Shown here: positions 1 to 7,046 of the stretch, in pieces
Position numbering within the stretch: the stretch's first letter is position 1
Layout: every line of letters begins with the position of its first letter
Source of the DNA: CAIVAT01 sp964628215
GTDB taxonomy: Bacteria > Bacteroidota > Bacteroidia > Bacteroidales > FEN-979
Assembly (NCBI GenBank): GCA_964628215.1
Contig: CAZVNF010000118.1
Span: 1 to 12,280 of the forward strand
Direction of reading: 5' to 3'
Length of the DNA: 12,280 nucleotides
The notes under the pieces: generated by a model
Databases searched by the model: none
What the model was told of the DNA's origin: nothing
What the model saw: only the letters and a program-made list of their open reading frames with translations
Translations under genes and position numbers: made by a program

Positions 1-140
1 GCCGGATGTACAGAAATATCATTTTTGGTTCATATCTGGTCATCTACCGAATTACTCCAACACGTATTGAAGTTCTGAAAGCCATAAGTTCACGAATGAG
101 CATTTCAAAATTAAGGACTTCCAGGAAGATAAAAATCTGA
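1..140 (+). CDS. RelE/ParE-family toxin, C-terminal fragment (cut by window edge)
   Basis: The third forward frame is open from the left edge (first whole codon at 3-5) to a TGA at 138-140 and encodes 45 residues. The fragment contains YRNIIFGSYLVIYRI followed by IEVLKAISSR and a basic tail ending in RKIKI. This is the layout of the last strands of RelE/ParE toxins: a YR..I.G.Y.VIYRI strand pair, then a short strand ending in a conserved SR/TR. Family members are about 90-100 aa and inhibit translation (RelE) or gyrase (ParE); which applies cannot be told from the tail. The antitoxin gene would lie upstream, outside the window. Family recognition is by motif only. Confidence 0.7.
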   Translation, partial: RMYRNIIFGSYLVIYRITPTRIEVLKAISSRMSISKLRTSRKIKI

Positions 141-210
141 GGTCCTCCATTTCCCACATTATCGATCATCCTATTTTCTCTGAAAGAAACCCAATAGGGG
201 TTTTGTTTCG

Positions 211-218
211 TATATTTG
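211..218 (+). promoter_or_regulatory. Bacteroidota-type -7 box for the gene at 251
   Basis: TATATTTG is an exact match to TAnnTTTG, 32 bp before the ATG at 251. No clear -33 TTG lies at the expected spacing, so the assignment rests on the -7 box and its position. Confidence 0.5.
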
Positions 219-250
219 TTTATCGCAAACGTTTTCAATAAAGCCGCCTT

Positions 251-1739
251 ATGAAAACACAAATCCTGCTATTCATTTTCCTTTGCATGTTTGCTTGCAG
301 TTTACAGGCCCAGGTTCAACAACGCAAAGCCACTTTTCCTTCTGGAATTGAACAGGTCGGCAGCTGGATCAACCCACCACAACCAGGATTCAAACCTGAC
401 CATATGGTGGTACCTGCGAAATGGAATATGTTCGATTCTTCAGGCTATGTATGGAAATGGGATACCATTCTATGTTTTGATACGGTACATGGAGAGCCTT
501 CTCAACGGCTGTCCCGGAAGTTCAATTTTTCGGGAGACTCTATTATTCAGTTGACAGAACGAAGGCAGGGCAATTTACTTTGGGAAATTTTTACCAGAGA
601 AACCTTTTTGTATGACTCGTCGGGGGAATATGCTTACCTACCTTTTGGAGAGATGGATAAACAATGGTTGGGAAAATATCTCAAAACGGGAATATGCTTA
701 TACTTTGAATGGAGATCCGTTGGAGAGGAAATATTTGACGTGGCAGTCTAACGCCTGGGTGGATTACGAATGCTATAAATGGCACTATAATGCAAATGGC
801 CAGTATGATACGTGTTTATATCAAAAGGGACAAGGAGGTGCTTTGGTTAATTCAAAACGCTGGACTACTGTCTATGATGGCAACGGTTATATTGTAACGG
901 ATTTTGTATACAATTGGATTAATAATAACTGGGTGAACTCCTCTCAGGAAACCTATACAAATGATTCCTATGGTCTTCATCTTACAGGTCTTCAACAGGA
1001 TTGGGTGAACTCATCGTGGTTGAACAGCCTGTATTATTTTTGGACCTGGGACGCTGCCGGAAACTGTTTATCTACATTACGACAAGAGTGGCAAAGCAAT
1101 GCCTGGGTAAATGCTGATTTGAGGACTAATACATATGATGGGAATGAAAATATTATTATCTTCCTGGATCAAAACTGGTTTAATGGTAACTGGGTCAATA
1201 ATTACCAGAGTCTCTACGTCTATGATACAAGCAATAACATGCTCTCATGGACTCAACAGAATTGGAACAATTCAACTTGGTTGAATGTCGCTATGGATCA
1301 ATACACCTATGATTCAATGGGAAACTCCTTAACAGGGAAGTTACTAATGTGGCAGTTAAATGGCTGGATTCCTTATGTAGGATCCCCTCTGGTTTTTGCT
1401 GATCACCAACCAGATTACTCAGTCAATTTATTGGATGTGTATCGCTATTATACGATTATAGATTCGATTTTAGTTTCTATTGAGCCGGCCCGGTCATCCG
1501 CGAAGGTCACCCTGTTTCCCAACCCTGCCCATTCAATGGTGTCTGTTTCTGCCCGCACTGCATCAACCGATCCGCATGGATCACTGACCGTGTATGATCT
1601 TCGCGGCCAGCTCCTTTTAACGAAACAAGTCGAAAATGAATCAACCGGGATTGATATCAGTGGCCTGAAACCGGGTGTTTATTTTGTGAGATTCAGTAAC
1701 AACCGGGAGACAAGGGTGTTGAAATTCGTAAAGGATTAG
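251..1739 (+). pseudogene. T9SS-exported Trp-rich tandem-repeat protein, frameshifted in a G5 run
   Basis: Two overlapping frames (251-751 and 612-1739) form one gene if a single G is removed from the G5 run at 622-626. The junction then reads YDSSGNMLTY, matching later units such as YDTSNNML and YDSMGNSL, and the product is 495 aa. Residues 1-21 are a signal peptide (hydrophobic core, LQA before Gln). From about residue 117 there are roughly nine units of 28-30 aa with the pattern YxYDxxGNxLxxxxxxWxxxxWVN, loosely recalling YD/RHS repeats. The last ~80 residues are a type A T9SS sorting domain (LFPNP, LTVYDLRG, LKPGVYFVRF). It is presumably a surface or secreted protein of unknown function. 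No SD is seen. The defect may be real or a sequencing error; as written, translation ends at 751 and loses the sorting domain. Confidence 0.8.
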
Positions 1740-1774
1740 GAGGCAAGCCAGCTTTGGAACTGAAGGAAAACAAA

Positions 1775-1812
1775 AACTCCCCACCGGTTAGGTGAGGAGT
1801 TCAGTTTTTTTT
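1775..1812 (+). terminator. Rho-independent terminator after the repeat protein
   Basis: AACTCCCCACC (1775-1785) and GGTGAGGAGTT (1791-1801) pair around the loop GGTTA with one internal mismatch. They are followed by CAG and eight T. The terminator lies 36 bp after the stop at 1739. Confidence 0.85.
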
Positions 1813-2584
1813 AGGTTAAAGTCAATAATTTTGATTGTTAATTGTGTCGCAAATAATTCAATATTACTTATAATTGTCTGACAATTAACTATATGCAAAA
1901 ATTTTGTAGCGGGGACGAGAGTTTATAGACAAAAAACCATTACTGATAATCAATTAGTTAACTTATAAAAAGACTCCGATTTTTGTGCTTTTCGGGCGGT
2001 TTTGTCGCAGTTTTTGTCGCAAAAGTGTAACGAATTTTCGCATAAACAACTCTTTTTGCACCAAGTGAGTTAAGAGTTATTTAAATGTCAAAGTAACGCT
2101 ACTTATTCAACCCACTTTATACATTCAAAGTCGCAGACTTCACTTTTTTGATTTGGGAGGGGGATTTAATCTTTGCCGTCCTGAATTTTCGTTCGACAAG
2201 CCAGGATCCTTTATTCCCGCGTCAATTGGGAACAAAAGTAACGTGATTGTAACTTCTATGCAAATTTAATTCGGGGCCGTCGATTCTTGTCTTTCAACAT
2301 CGACTGCAGTTCCCTGAACATTTTTTGAAAAATGATTATCTTTACTAACGCGCATCTCAAGATCCGGGGCTCCCCCATAAAAATAAAATAAGAGATAAAT
2401 TATTTCCCGGATCATTCCGGGTATCGAACCGGCTCAGGCAGGTTGATCTCTGACCGGGAGTGTTTTTGGTTTTGAAGATACCATTTTATTTTTTAATTTG
2501 CGGTCAAAATCCTTTGCCGGAACAATTGATGAGTTTTGATAACTGAAATATATCGTATAAATTTAATTTGAAAGAAGCTGTCTT
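1813..2584. other. Gene-free AT-rich interval
   Basis: I find no convincing reading frame on either strand. Seen here: a perfect 17-bp palindrome TAATTGTC-T-GACAATTA (1871-1887); TGTCGCA at 1845-1851, 2003-2009 and 2015-2021; a small inverted repeat AAGTC-GCA-GACTT (2128-2140); a 6-bp stem hairpin CCCGGA-TCAT-TCCGGG (2406-2421); and the tRNA-3'-end-like segment described separately. The repeated TGTCGCA words and palindrome beside a tRNA-like segment suggest a recombination-site region or relic of a mobile element. This is inference only. Confidence 0.5.
1904..1923 (-). other. tRNA-Met 3'-end-like segment, candidate att site
   Basis: Ungapped comparison with 5520-5539, which covers the 3' end of the tRNA-Met gene, gives 17 identities in 20 positions. 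The first ten bases (TTGTAGCGGG) and CGAGA are identical. Both copies have the same orientation. No D-arm or anticodon arm follows, so it is not a tRNA gene. Integrases that target tRNA genes typically leave such a direct copy of the tRNA 3' end at the far end of the inserted element. Three mismatches and the lack of an integrase keep this tentative. Confidence 0.4.
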
Positions 2585-4555
2585 ATGAAACGAACAGTTC
2601 TAGCATTAATCCTGATTTTCACTTCCCCTTCCTTTTTACATGCTCAATGTTTGGTCAATGTGACCGACACCCTTCGGATCTATTGCGGTGAATCCCGACA
2701 GATCAATACCTATGTTAAGCCTGTCGTGATCAGCAGTCCAGCCTCCGGTACCCTGAACCAGGTCTGGTTCCGGGATCCTGCCCATGGGTATATTGCCGGG
2801 GAAAACGGCACCTTCCTCAAGACGACGGATGGCGGCTACACCTGGGTGCTCACCACGTTTCTGGCCGATCAGAACTGGAAATCGGTGGCCTTCCCTTCGG
2901 AACTGACAGGGTATATGGTATCGGCCGACGGTAAAATTGCCAGAACGACCGACGGGGGAACCACCTGGAATGTGATCTTCGAGGACCCTGCCAGGCATTT
3001 CACCCGGGTCAGGTTTATCAACACAACCTTCGGATTTGCCATCGGCGAGCCGGGGGTGATCCTGAGAACCACGGATGGTAATACATGGAATCCGGTCTCT
3101 TCAGGAACCTCAGCAAGGTTGAACGATATGGTGTTTGTGAACCCGGTAAAGGGGTTTATTGCCGGCGATTTCGATAACCAGAACGGTACAAATACTTTCC
3201 TGGCCACCACGGATGGCGGGAATACATGGACGAATACGGTGGTTGTGGCCGGACAGAATAATTTTAACAGTGTGGCATTTGCCAATGAAAATACGGGTTA
3301 TGTTACGGGAAGTTTCGACACCTTCCGTACAACCAACGGGGGAGGCAGTTGGGAGTCAATTTCCTGGCAGACAGAGACGGGGATGATTGCCCTGCAGGAT
3401 GATTCAACCGGGTTTCACGGAACTTGCAGCAGTATCTACAGGTTTTCCCATGGTGGTTCAGAGCATGAATGGTTTTGTTCTTCGGACCAGTGCCTGCGCG
3501 ATATTACCTGTCCGGATAACCAATCGATGCTTGCAGTGGGCAACGGCGGACGGATCTTGTCGTTCCATTCGCCCGTTTCTTACCAATGGGTGCCCGCCGA
3601 AGGACTCGACTCGGCCAATGTGCCCAATCCGGTGGCCTCTCCGTATCAAACTACGGTTTATCATCTTTCCGTCCTGCTGTCCGATGGCACTTATTGCACC
3701 GACTCAACGCGGGTGGAGGTTCTCAGGGATTGGTACAGGCCCGACCTGTGCATGGTCACGGTCGATTCGGCCACCTCGCACAACCGGGTGGTATGGAATA
3801 AACCCGGTAACCCGGCTGCCGACTCAATTTACCTGTACAAAGAGGGAACCGTTTCGGGCCAGTTTGCAAAGCTGGGAGGGTATTCGGCCGCGGCTGCCGG
3901 GGAATATGTGGATGAACAGTCCAATTCCGCGGTACAGGCCGAAACCTATGCCATTAAAATCCTTGACAAATGCTTGTTTGTATCGGAATTGGGCTATACG
4001 CACCGGCCGGTACACCTGTCGGTCAACCTGGGAGTCGGAAGCACCTGCAACCTGATCTGGGAGCCCTACCAGGGAGCCGATGTTTACACCTACAATTTGT
4101 ACAGGAGGGTGGCCACCGGAATTCCGGAGTTGTTTGCATCCGTATCCGGATCCGTCACCCACTACACCGACCTGAATCCGCCGGACGGCGATATCGACTA
4201 CCTGGTTGAAGCCATGCTGAACGCCGATTGCAGTTTGAAGACCGAAGGAACCTCCTCGTTCTCCAACCTCGCCCCGTTTTCATTGTACCTTCATGGTATC
4301 GGCGATGATGCACTCCCCAATGGCTTCCTGATCACTGAAAATCCTGTTTCGGGACGCTTTACGATCGATGAAAAAAGGGTGTCGGATATTGCCGTCATCA
4401 GCTTATTGTCACTGAATGGTAAACCCGTCGCACAATGGAATAATCCAACCGCCTCGTCTTATGATATTTCCAGGCTGGCTTCCGGGCTTTACATATTGAA
4501 AATCGAATTGAAAAGCGGCCATAAGAGTTTCATGCAGAAGCTGGTGAAACTCTGA
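2585..4555 (+). CDS. T9SS-exported protein with Ycf48/BNR-like repeats and sorting domain
   Basis: The product is 656 aa. Residues 1-20 are a signal peptide ending in LHA. Residues about 55-330 hold at least five beta-propeller-type units marked by TTDGGxTW at 80, 121, 162 (one Gly lost), 208 and 249 (TTNGG), as in Ycf48/photosystem II assembly-factor-like and BNR proteins. Residues ~331-380 resemble the short Ig-like domain with the pattern YQWVPAEGL...NPVASPYQTTVY common in T9SS cargo. Two fibronectin-III-like segments follow (~388-475 and ~478-560). Residues ~583-656 are a type A sorting domain ending in ISRLASGLYILKI and QKLVKL. The protein should be exported and surface-anchored or released; ligand and role are unknown. 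Several Cys are present, in keeping with export. No SD is visible; TTAATTTG (2563-2570) is a 7/8 match to the -7 box. Base composition is visibly more GC-rich than both neighbours. Confidence 0.88.
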   Translation: MKRTVLALILIFTSPSFLHAQCLVNVTDTLRIYCGESRQINTYVKPVVISSPASGTLNQVWFRDPAHGYIAGENGTFLKTTDGGYTWVLTTFLADQNWKSVAFPSELTGYMVSADGKIARTTDGGTTWNVIFEDPARHFTRVRFINTTFGFAIGEPGVILRTTDGNTWNPVSSGTSARLNDMVFVNPVKGFIAGDFDNQNGTNTFLATTDGGNTWTNTVVVAGQNNFNSVAFANENTGYVTGSFDTFRTTNGGGSWESISWQTETGMIALQDDSTGFHGTCSSIYRFSHGGSEHEWFCSSDQCLRDITCPDNQSMLAVGNGGRILSFHSPVSYQWVPAEGLDSANVPNPVASPYQTTVYHLSVLLSDGTYCTDSTRVEVLRDWYRPDLCMVTVDSATSHNRVVWNKPGNPAADSIYLYKEGTVSGQFAKLGGYSAAAAGEYVDEQSNSAVQAETYAIKILDKCLFVSELGYTHRPVHLSVNLGVGSTCNLIWEPYQGADVYTYNLYRRVATGIPELFASVSGSVTHYTDLNPPDGDIDYLVEAMLNADCSLKTEGTSSFSNLAPFSLYLHGIGDDALPNGFLITENPVSGRFTIDEKRVSDIAVISLLSLNGKPVAQWNNPTASSYDISRLASGLYILKIELKSGHKSFMQKLVKL

Positions 4556-4593
4556 TTACAGACTGGAATTTGATTATTTCCTTCCCAAATATT

Positions 4594-4622
4594 AAAATAG
4601 TTTACATTTTGTGAACTATTTT
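4594..4622. promoter_or_regulatory. Palindromic operator of the higBA operon
   Basis: AAAATAGTTTACA (4594-4606) and TGTGAACTATTTT (4610-4622) form a 13-bp inverted repeat with one mismatch around a TTT spacer. It lies just upstream of the -7 box at 4634, over the expected -33 region. HigA-type antitoxins bind palindromes in their own promoters, so this is the likely autorepression site. Confidence 0.65.
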
Positions 4623-4633
4623 GAAAATTAACG

Positions 4634-4641
4634 TATCTTTG
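4634..4641 (+). promoter_or_regulatory. -7 box of the higBA promoter
   Basis: TATCTTTG matches TAnnTTTG exactly. It ends one base before the higB ATG at 4643, which implies a leaderless or almost leaderless mRNA, or a later start. Confidence 0.6.
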
Positions 4642-4642
4642 C

Positions 4643-4975
4643 ATGAGAGTTCATCTGATAAAAAAGCAGACCATCCAGAATTACAAGGATGGTCATGCGC
4701 CGGGCAAAAGTTCTTTTGAAAATTGGGTGACTGCTATAAAATTTGCTGATTGGGAGACTCCTGAAGACATTCGCCGGACGTTTGGGTCAGCAGATTTATT
4801 AGGGCAGGGAAGCAACAGGGTGGTTTTTAACATTGGCGGGAATAGCTACCGGATGATTTGTAAATATCACTTTGGCCTCTACAAAGTTCATTTATTTGTC
4901 TGTTGGATCGGCACACATGCGGAATACGATGAACTCTGCAATCATGGCGGGCAATACACTGTAAATGAGCATTAA
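4643..4975 (+). CDS. higB: HigB-family mRNA interferase toxin (type II toxin-antitoxin)
   Basis: The product is 110 aa and has the features of the HigB_toxin family of RelE-like ribosome-dependent mRNases: an MRV..KK N-terminus, WxTPEDIRRTFGSADLL (38-54), NRVVFNIGGNSYR (58-70) and the closing IGTHAEYD (89-96). The start at 4643 is favoured because family members begin with this MRV strand. The toxin gene comes first and higA begins 11 bp after its stop, the usual toxin-first order of higBA operons. The toxin is expected to cleave translated mRNA when HigA is lost. The C-terminal ~14 residues after EYD extend past the common family end. Control is probably by HigA at the palindrome upstream. 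Confidence 0.92.
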   Translation: MRVHLIKKQTIQNYKDGHAPGKSSFENWVTAIKFADWETPEDIRRTFGSADLLGQGSNRVVFNIGGNSYRMICKYHFGLYKVHLFVCWIGTHAEYDELCNHGGQYTVNEH

Positions 4976-4986
4976 TTCTATTGGAC

Positions 4987-5436
4987 ATGAAGACCTTAAA
5001 ATATACCGTTATAAAATCCGAATCCCAATACAATACCTATTGTAAGGCTCTTGAGGATTTACTGGAAGACAATGAAAAAAGTAAAGATTCCGGAGATGAG
5101 ATAGAATTGCTCACTTTATTGATTGAGAAGTGGGATGCTGAACATTCAGCCCTGACCGAGAAAAATCCCATCGAATTGCTCCACTTCTTAATGCATGACC
5201 ATCATTTGAAAGCAAAAGATCTTGTCACAATTTTGGGTGTGAGCAAAGGCCTGGTCTCCGATATTTTGAATTATAAGAAAGGATTGTCCAAGGAGATTAT
5301 CCGAATGCTGGCCGCATACTTTAAGGTTTCGCAGGAAGCATTCAACCGGCCCTACAAACTGGTAAACCCGGCAAATTCTCATTTGCGAAATGCCAGCGTG
5401 ATGAACACGCCCAAAAAGGTCGAATTGGCGTACTAA
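4987..5436 (+). CDS. higA: HigA-type antitoxin with HTH domain
   Basis: The product is 149 aa from the ATG at 4987. A TTG six bases earlier is in frame but adds only two residues and is less likely. Residues ~38-60 (EIELLTLLIEKWDAEH) are the conserved segment of the HigA/COG5499 group. Residues ~64-118 form an XRE-type helix-turn-helix (LKAKDLVTILGVSKGLVSDIL, then KGLSKEIIRMLAAYF). It should neutralise HigB and repress the operon through the palindrome at 4594-4622. The tail after residue 120 looks disordered. The gene ends in a convergent spacer filled with a hairpin and octamer repeats before the tRNA-Met gene. Confidence 0.92.
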   Translation: MKTLKYTVIKSESQYNTYCKALEDLLEDNEKSKDSGDEIELLTLLIEKWDAEHSALTEKNPIELLHFLMHDHHLKAKDLVTILGVSKGLVSDILNYKKGLSKEIIRMLAAYFKVSQEAFNRPYKLVNPANSHLRNASVMNTPKKVELAY

Positions 5437-5441
5437 ATGCA

Positions 5442-5475
5442 AAATGGCGAAACAGTTTTCACCATTTCGCCATTT
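5442..5475. terminator. Hairpin between convergent higA and tRNA-Met, possible terminator
   Basis: AAATGGCGAAA (5442-5452) pairs perfectly with TTTCGCCATTT (5465-5475) around a 12-base loop. On the plus strand it is followed by CAG and TTTT, a weak T-tract. It could terminate higA and, in reverse, the tRNA transcript. Its right arm is built from units of the adjoining octamer array. Confidence 0.5.
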
Positions 5476-5511
5476 CAGTTTTCGCTATTTCGCTATTTCG
5501 CTATTTCGCTA
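5457..5511. repeat. Octamer tandem array 1 (TTTCGCTA; minus strand TAGCGAAA)
   Basis: Units in order: TTTCACCA, TTTCGCCA, TTTCAGT (7 bp), then four perfect TTTCGCTA copies (5480-5511). An inverted unit, TGGCGAAA, lies at 5445-5452. The array sits between the end of higA and the 3' end of tRNA-Met, with the purine-rich strand sense to the tRNA. Confidence 0.9.
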
Positions 5512-5522
5512 TTTGTTCCTTG

Positions 5523-5596
5523 TAGCGGGATCGAGATTTGAACTCGAGACCTCCGGGTTATGAATCCGACGCTCTAACCAACTGAGCTACCCCGCC
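5523..5596 (-). tRNA. tRNA-Met (CAT anticodon)
   Basis: The minus strand folds as a 74-nt tRNA: acceptor GGCGGGG with TCCCGCT (G-U at both ends), D-arm GCTC/GAGC with loop AGTTGGTTA, anticodon loop TTCATAA, variable loop AGGTC, and T-arm TCGAG/CTCGA with loop TTCAAAT. The discriminator is A at 5523; the following bases read CAA, so CCA is not encoded. The A·C opposition at the base of the anticodon loop is tolerated. The CAT anticodon could also belong to a lysidine-modified Ile tRNA, but the overall sequence resembles elongator Met tRNA. Confidence 0.93.
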
Positions 5597-5609
5597 AAAT
5601 TTGAGGGTG

Positions 5610-5617
5610 CAAAAATA
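5610..5617 (-). promoter_or_regulatory. -7 box for tRNA-Met
   Basis: The minus strand reads TATTTTTG, an exact TAnnTTTG, 13 bp before the tRNA 5' end. No good -33 box is visible. Confidence 0.5.
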
Positions 5618-5638
5618 AGAACTTTTTTTGATAAATTA

Positions 5639-7000
5639 TCAACTTCCAACCCAAATCGTCTTAATATTGACAAACTCTTTAATTCCATACCCCGCAAGTT
5701 CCCGCCCGTACCCCGATTTTTTAATCCCGCCAAACGGAAGACGGGGGTCTGATTTGGTAATGCCGTTCACAAACATCGCACCGGTGGCAATTTTACGCGC
5801 AATCCGCTCACCCCGCTGAAGGTCGCGGGTCCATACGCAGCCGCCAAGTCCGAATTCAGAATCGTTGGCAATCCGCACTGCATCTTCTTCATCGTGGGCC
5901 ATGATGACAGACACCACCGGGCCGAAGGTCTCCTGGGAATAAACCGGCATTCGTTTGTCTATCCCGGTGAGGATCGTTGGCTCGAAGTAACAGCCTTGCC
6001 GGTCGGGCCTGTGCCCCCCTGTAATCAGCCTGGCTCCTGCAGCAATGGAAGCATTTACCTGCTGTTCAATCTCATCCACAAGATCGGGACGTGCCAGCGG
6101 GCCAACCTTAGTTTCAACATCCATGGGATCACCCATGGGTAGTGCCTCAAATTCAGCTTTCAAGGCTGCTTCAAACTGCTGAATGACCGGTTTCTCAACT
6201 ATGAACCGTTTGGCTGCAATGCAGCTTTGTCCCTGGTTGATCATACGGGCGGTTACGGCGGCTTTTACAGCCAAACCAAGGTCGGCATCAGCAAGCACGA
6301 TAAAAGGATCGGATCCGCCAAGTTCCAGGACGGTTTTTTTGAGGTATTTCCCGGCCACGGAAGCAACCTGGCTCCCGGCAGATTCACTGCCGGTGAGTGT
6401 GACCGCAACGATATGCGGATTCGCTATAACTGCTTCAACTCCGGAAGACGGGATCATCAGGGTTCTTAATATGTTCTCTGGAAATCCGGCGTCACGGAAG
6501 ATCTCCTCAATGGCAAGAGCACATCCCGGCACGTTGGAGGCATGTTTCAGCACTGCAGTATTCCCGGCCATCAATGCAGGGGCAGCAAAGCGAAACACTT
6601 GCCAGAAAGGGAAGTTCCAGGGCATCACCGCCAGAACCGTGCCCATGGGCTGGAAAGTGACAAAACTGCGACTTGCATCAGTGACTATGATTTCATCCTG
6701 AAGTATTTCAGAGGCATGGTCTGCATAATATTCACATACCCAGGCGCATTTTTCAATTTCAGCCTGTGATTCACGATATAGTTTGCCCATCTCAAGAGTC
6801 ATCAGCCGGGAGTAATGCTCTTTTTTATCCCGCAGGATCTCAGCGGCTTTTTTCATCATGCCCGACCGCAATCCGAATGAAGTGTCCTTCCATGTTTCCC
6901 AAGCGACATGCACATTATTTAGAATTAAGGTAACCTCACGCGTTGTGTGTTCAGAATATTCCTGGTTCGTTTCTCCGGTAGCAGGATTGATACTTCTCAT
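5639..7000 (-). CDS. sad: NAD(P)-dependent succinate-semialdehyde dehydrogenase, Sad/GabD1 type
   Basis: The product is 453 aa and oxidises succinate semialdehyde (from 4-aminobutyrate or related breakdown) to succinate with NAD(P)+ in the cytoplasm. It is a full-length ALDH: MPWNFPFWQ with the oxyanion Asn129, Lys152 in the cofactor site, TGSESAG at 203-209, general-base Glu226 in LELGG, nucleophile Cys260 in GQSCIAAKRF, and Glu357 in ETFGP. The LELGGSDPFIVL and GQxCxAAKRFI wording is that of the E. coli Sad (YneI)/GabD1 group; substrate is inferred. The ATG at 7000 (MRSINPATGE) fits the family; an upstream in-frame ATG at 7030 would add ten residues encoded by a tandem repeat and is rejected. 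The gene lies 46 bp after uvrA on the same strand without its own visible promoter, so the two are probably co-transcribed. Confidence 0.9.
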   Translation of the reverse strand: MRSINPATGETNQEYSEHTTREVTLILNNVHVAWETWKDTSFGLRSGMMKKAAEILRDKKEHYSRLMTLEMGKLYRESQAEIEKCAWVCEYYADHASEILQDEIIVTDASRSFVTFQPMGTVLAVMPWNFPFWQVFRFAAPALMAGNTAVLKHASNVPGCALAIEEIFRDAGFPENILRTLMIPSSGVEAVIANPHIVAVTLTGSESAGSQVASVAGKYLKKTVLELGGSDPFIVLADADLGLAVKAAVTARMINQGQSCIAAKRFIVEKPVIQQFEAALKAEFEALPMGDPMDVETKVGPLARPDLVDEIEQQVNASIAAGARLITGGHRPDRQGCYFEPTILTGIDKRMPVYSQETFGPVVSVIMAHDEEDAVRIANDSEFGLGGCVWTRDLQRGERIARKIATGAMFVNGITKSDPRLPFGGIKKSGYGRELAGYGIKEFVNIKTIWVGS

Positions 7001-7042
7001 ATACTTCGATATTCGATATTCGTTATTCAATATTCGATATTC
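7001..7042. repeat. Heptamer tandem array in the uvrA-dehydrogenase spacer
   Basis: There are six 7-bp units: ATACTTC, GATATTC, GATATTC, GTTATTC, AATATTC and GATATTC (minus-strand consensus GAATATC). They fill 42 of the 46 bp between the uvrA stop and the dehydrogenase ATG and end exactly at that ATG. Confidence 0.85.
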
Positions 7043-7046
7043 AATT

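Noticed and set aside
44..262. 72-aa minus-strand frame over the left edge
   Set aside because: It overlaps antisense to the toxin C-terminus on the plus strand and the promoter of the gene at 251, and shows no family motif.
1904..1960. Second tRNA gene or tRNA pseudogene
   Set aside because: Only the 3' acceptor and part of the T-arm are present; no anticodon or D arm follows.
3387..4055. 222-aa frame inside the T9SS protein gene
   Set aside because: It is an out-of-frame shadow in GC-rich coding DNA, with unusual composition and no motifs; the 656-aa frame has clear domains.
4981..4986. TTG start for higA
   Set aside because: The ATG at 4987 gives a normal antitoxin N-terminus; the TTG adds only two residues.
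7001..7030. Longer dehydrogenase start at 7030
   Set aside because: The ten added residues are encoded by the heptamer repeat; the family start MRSINPATGE begins at 7000.
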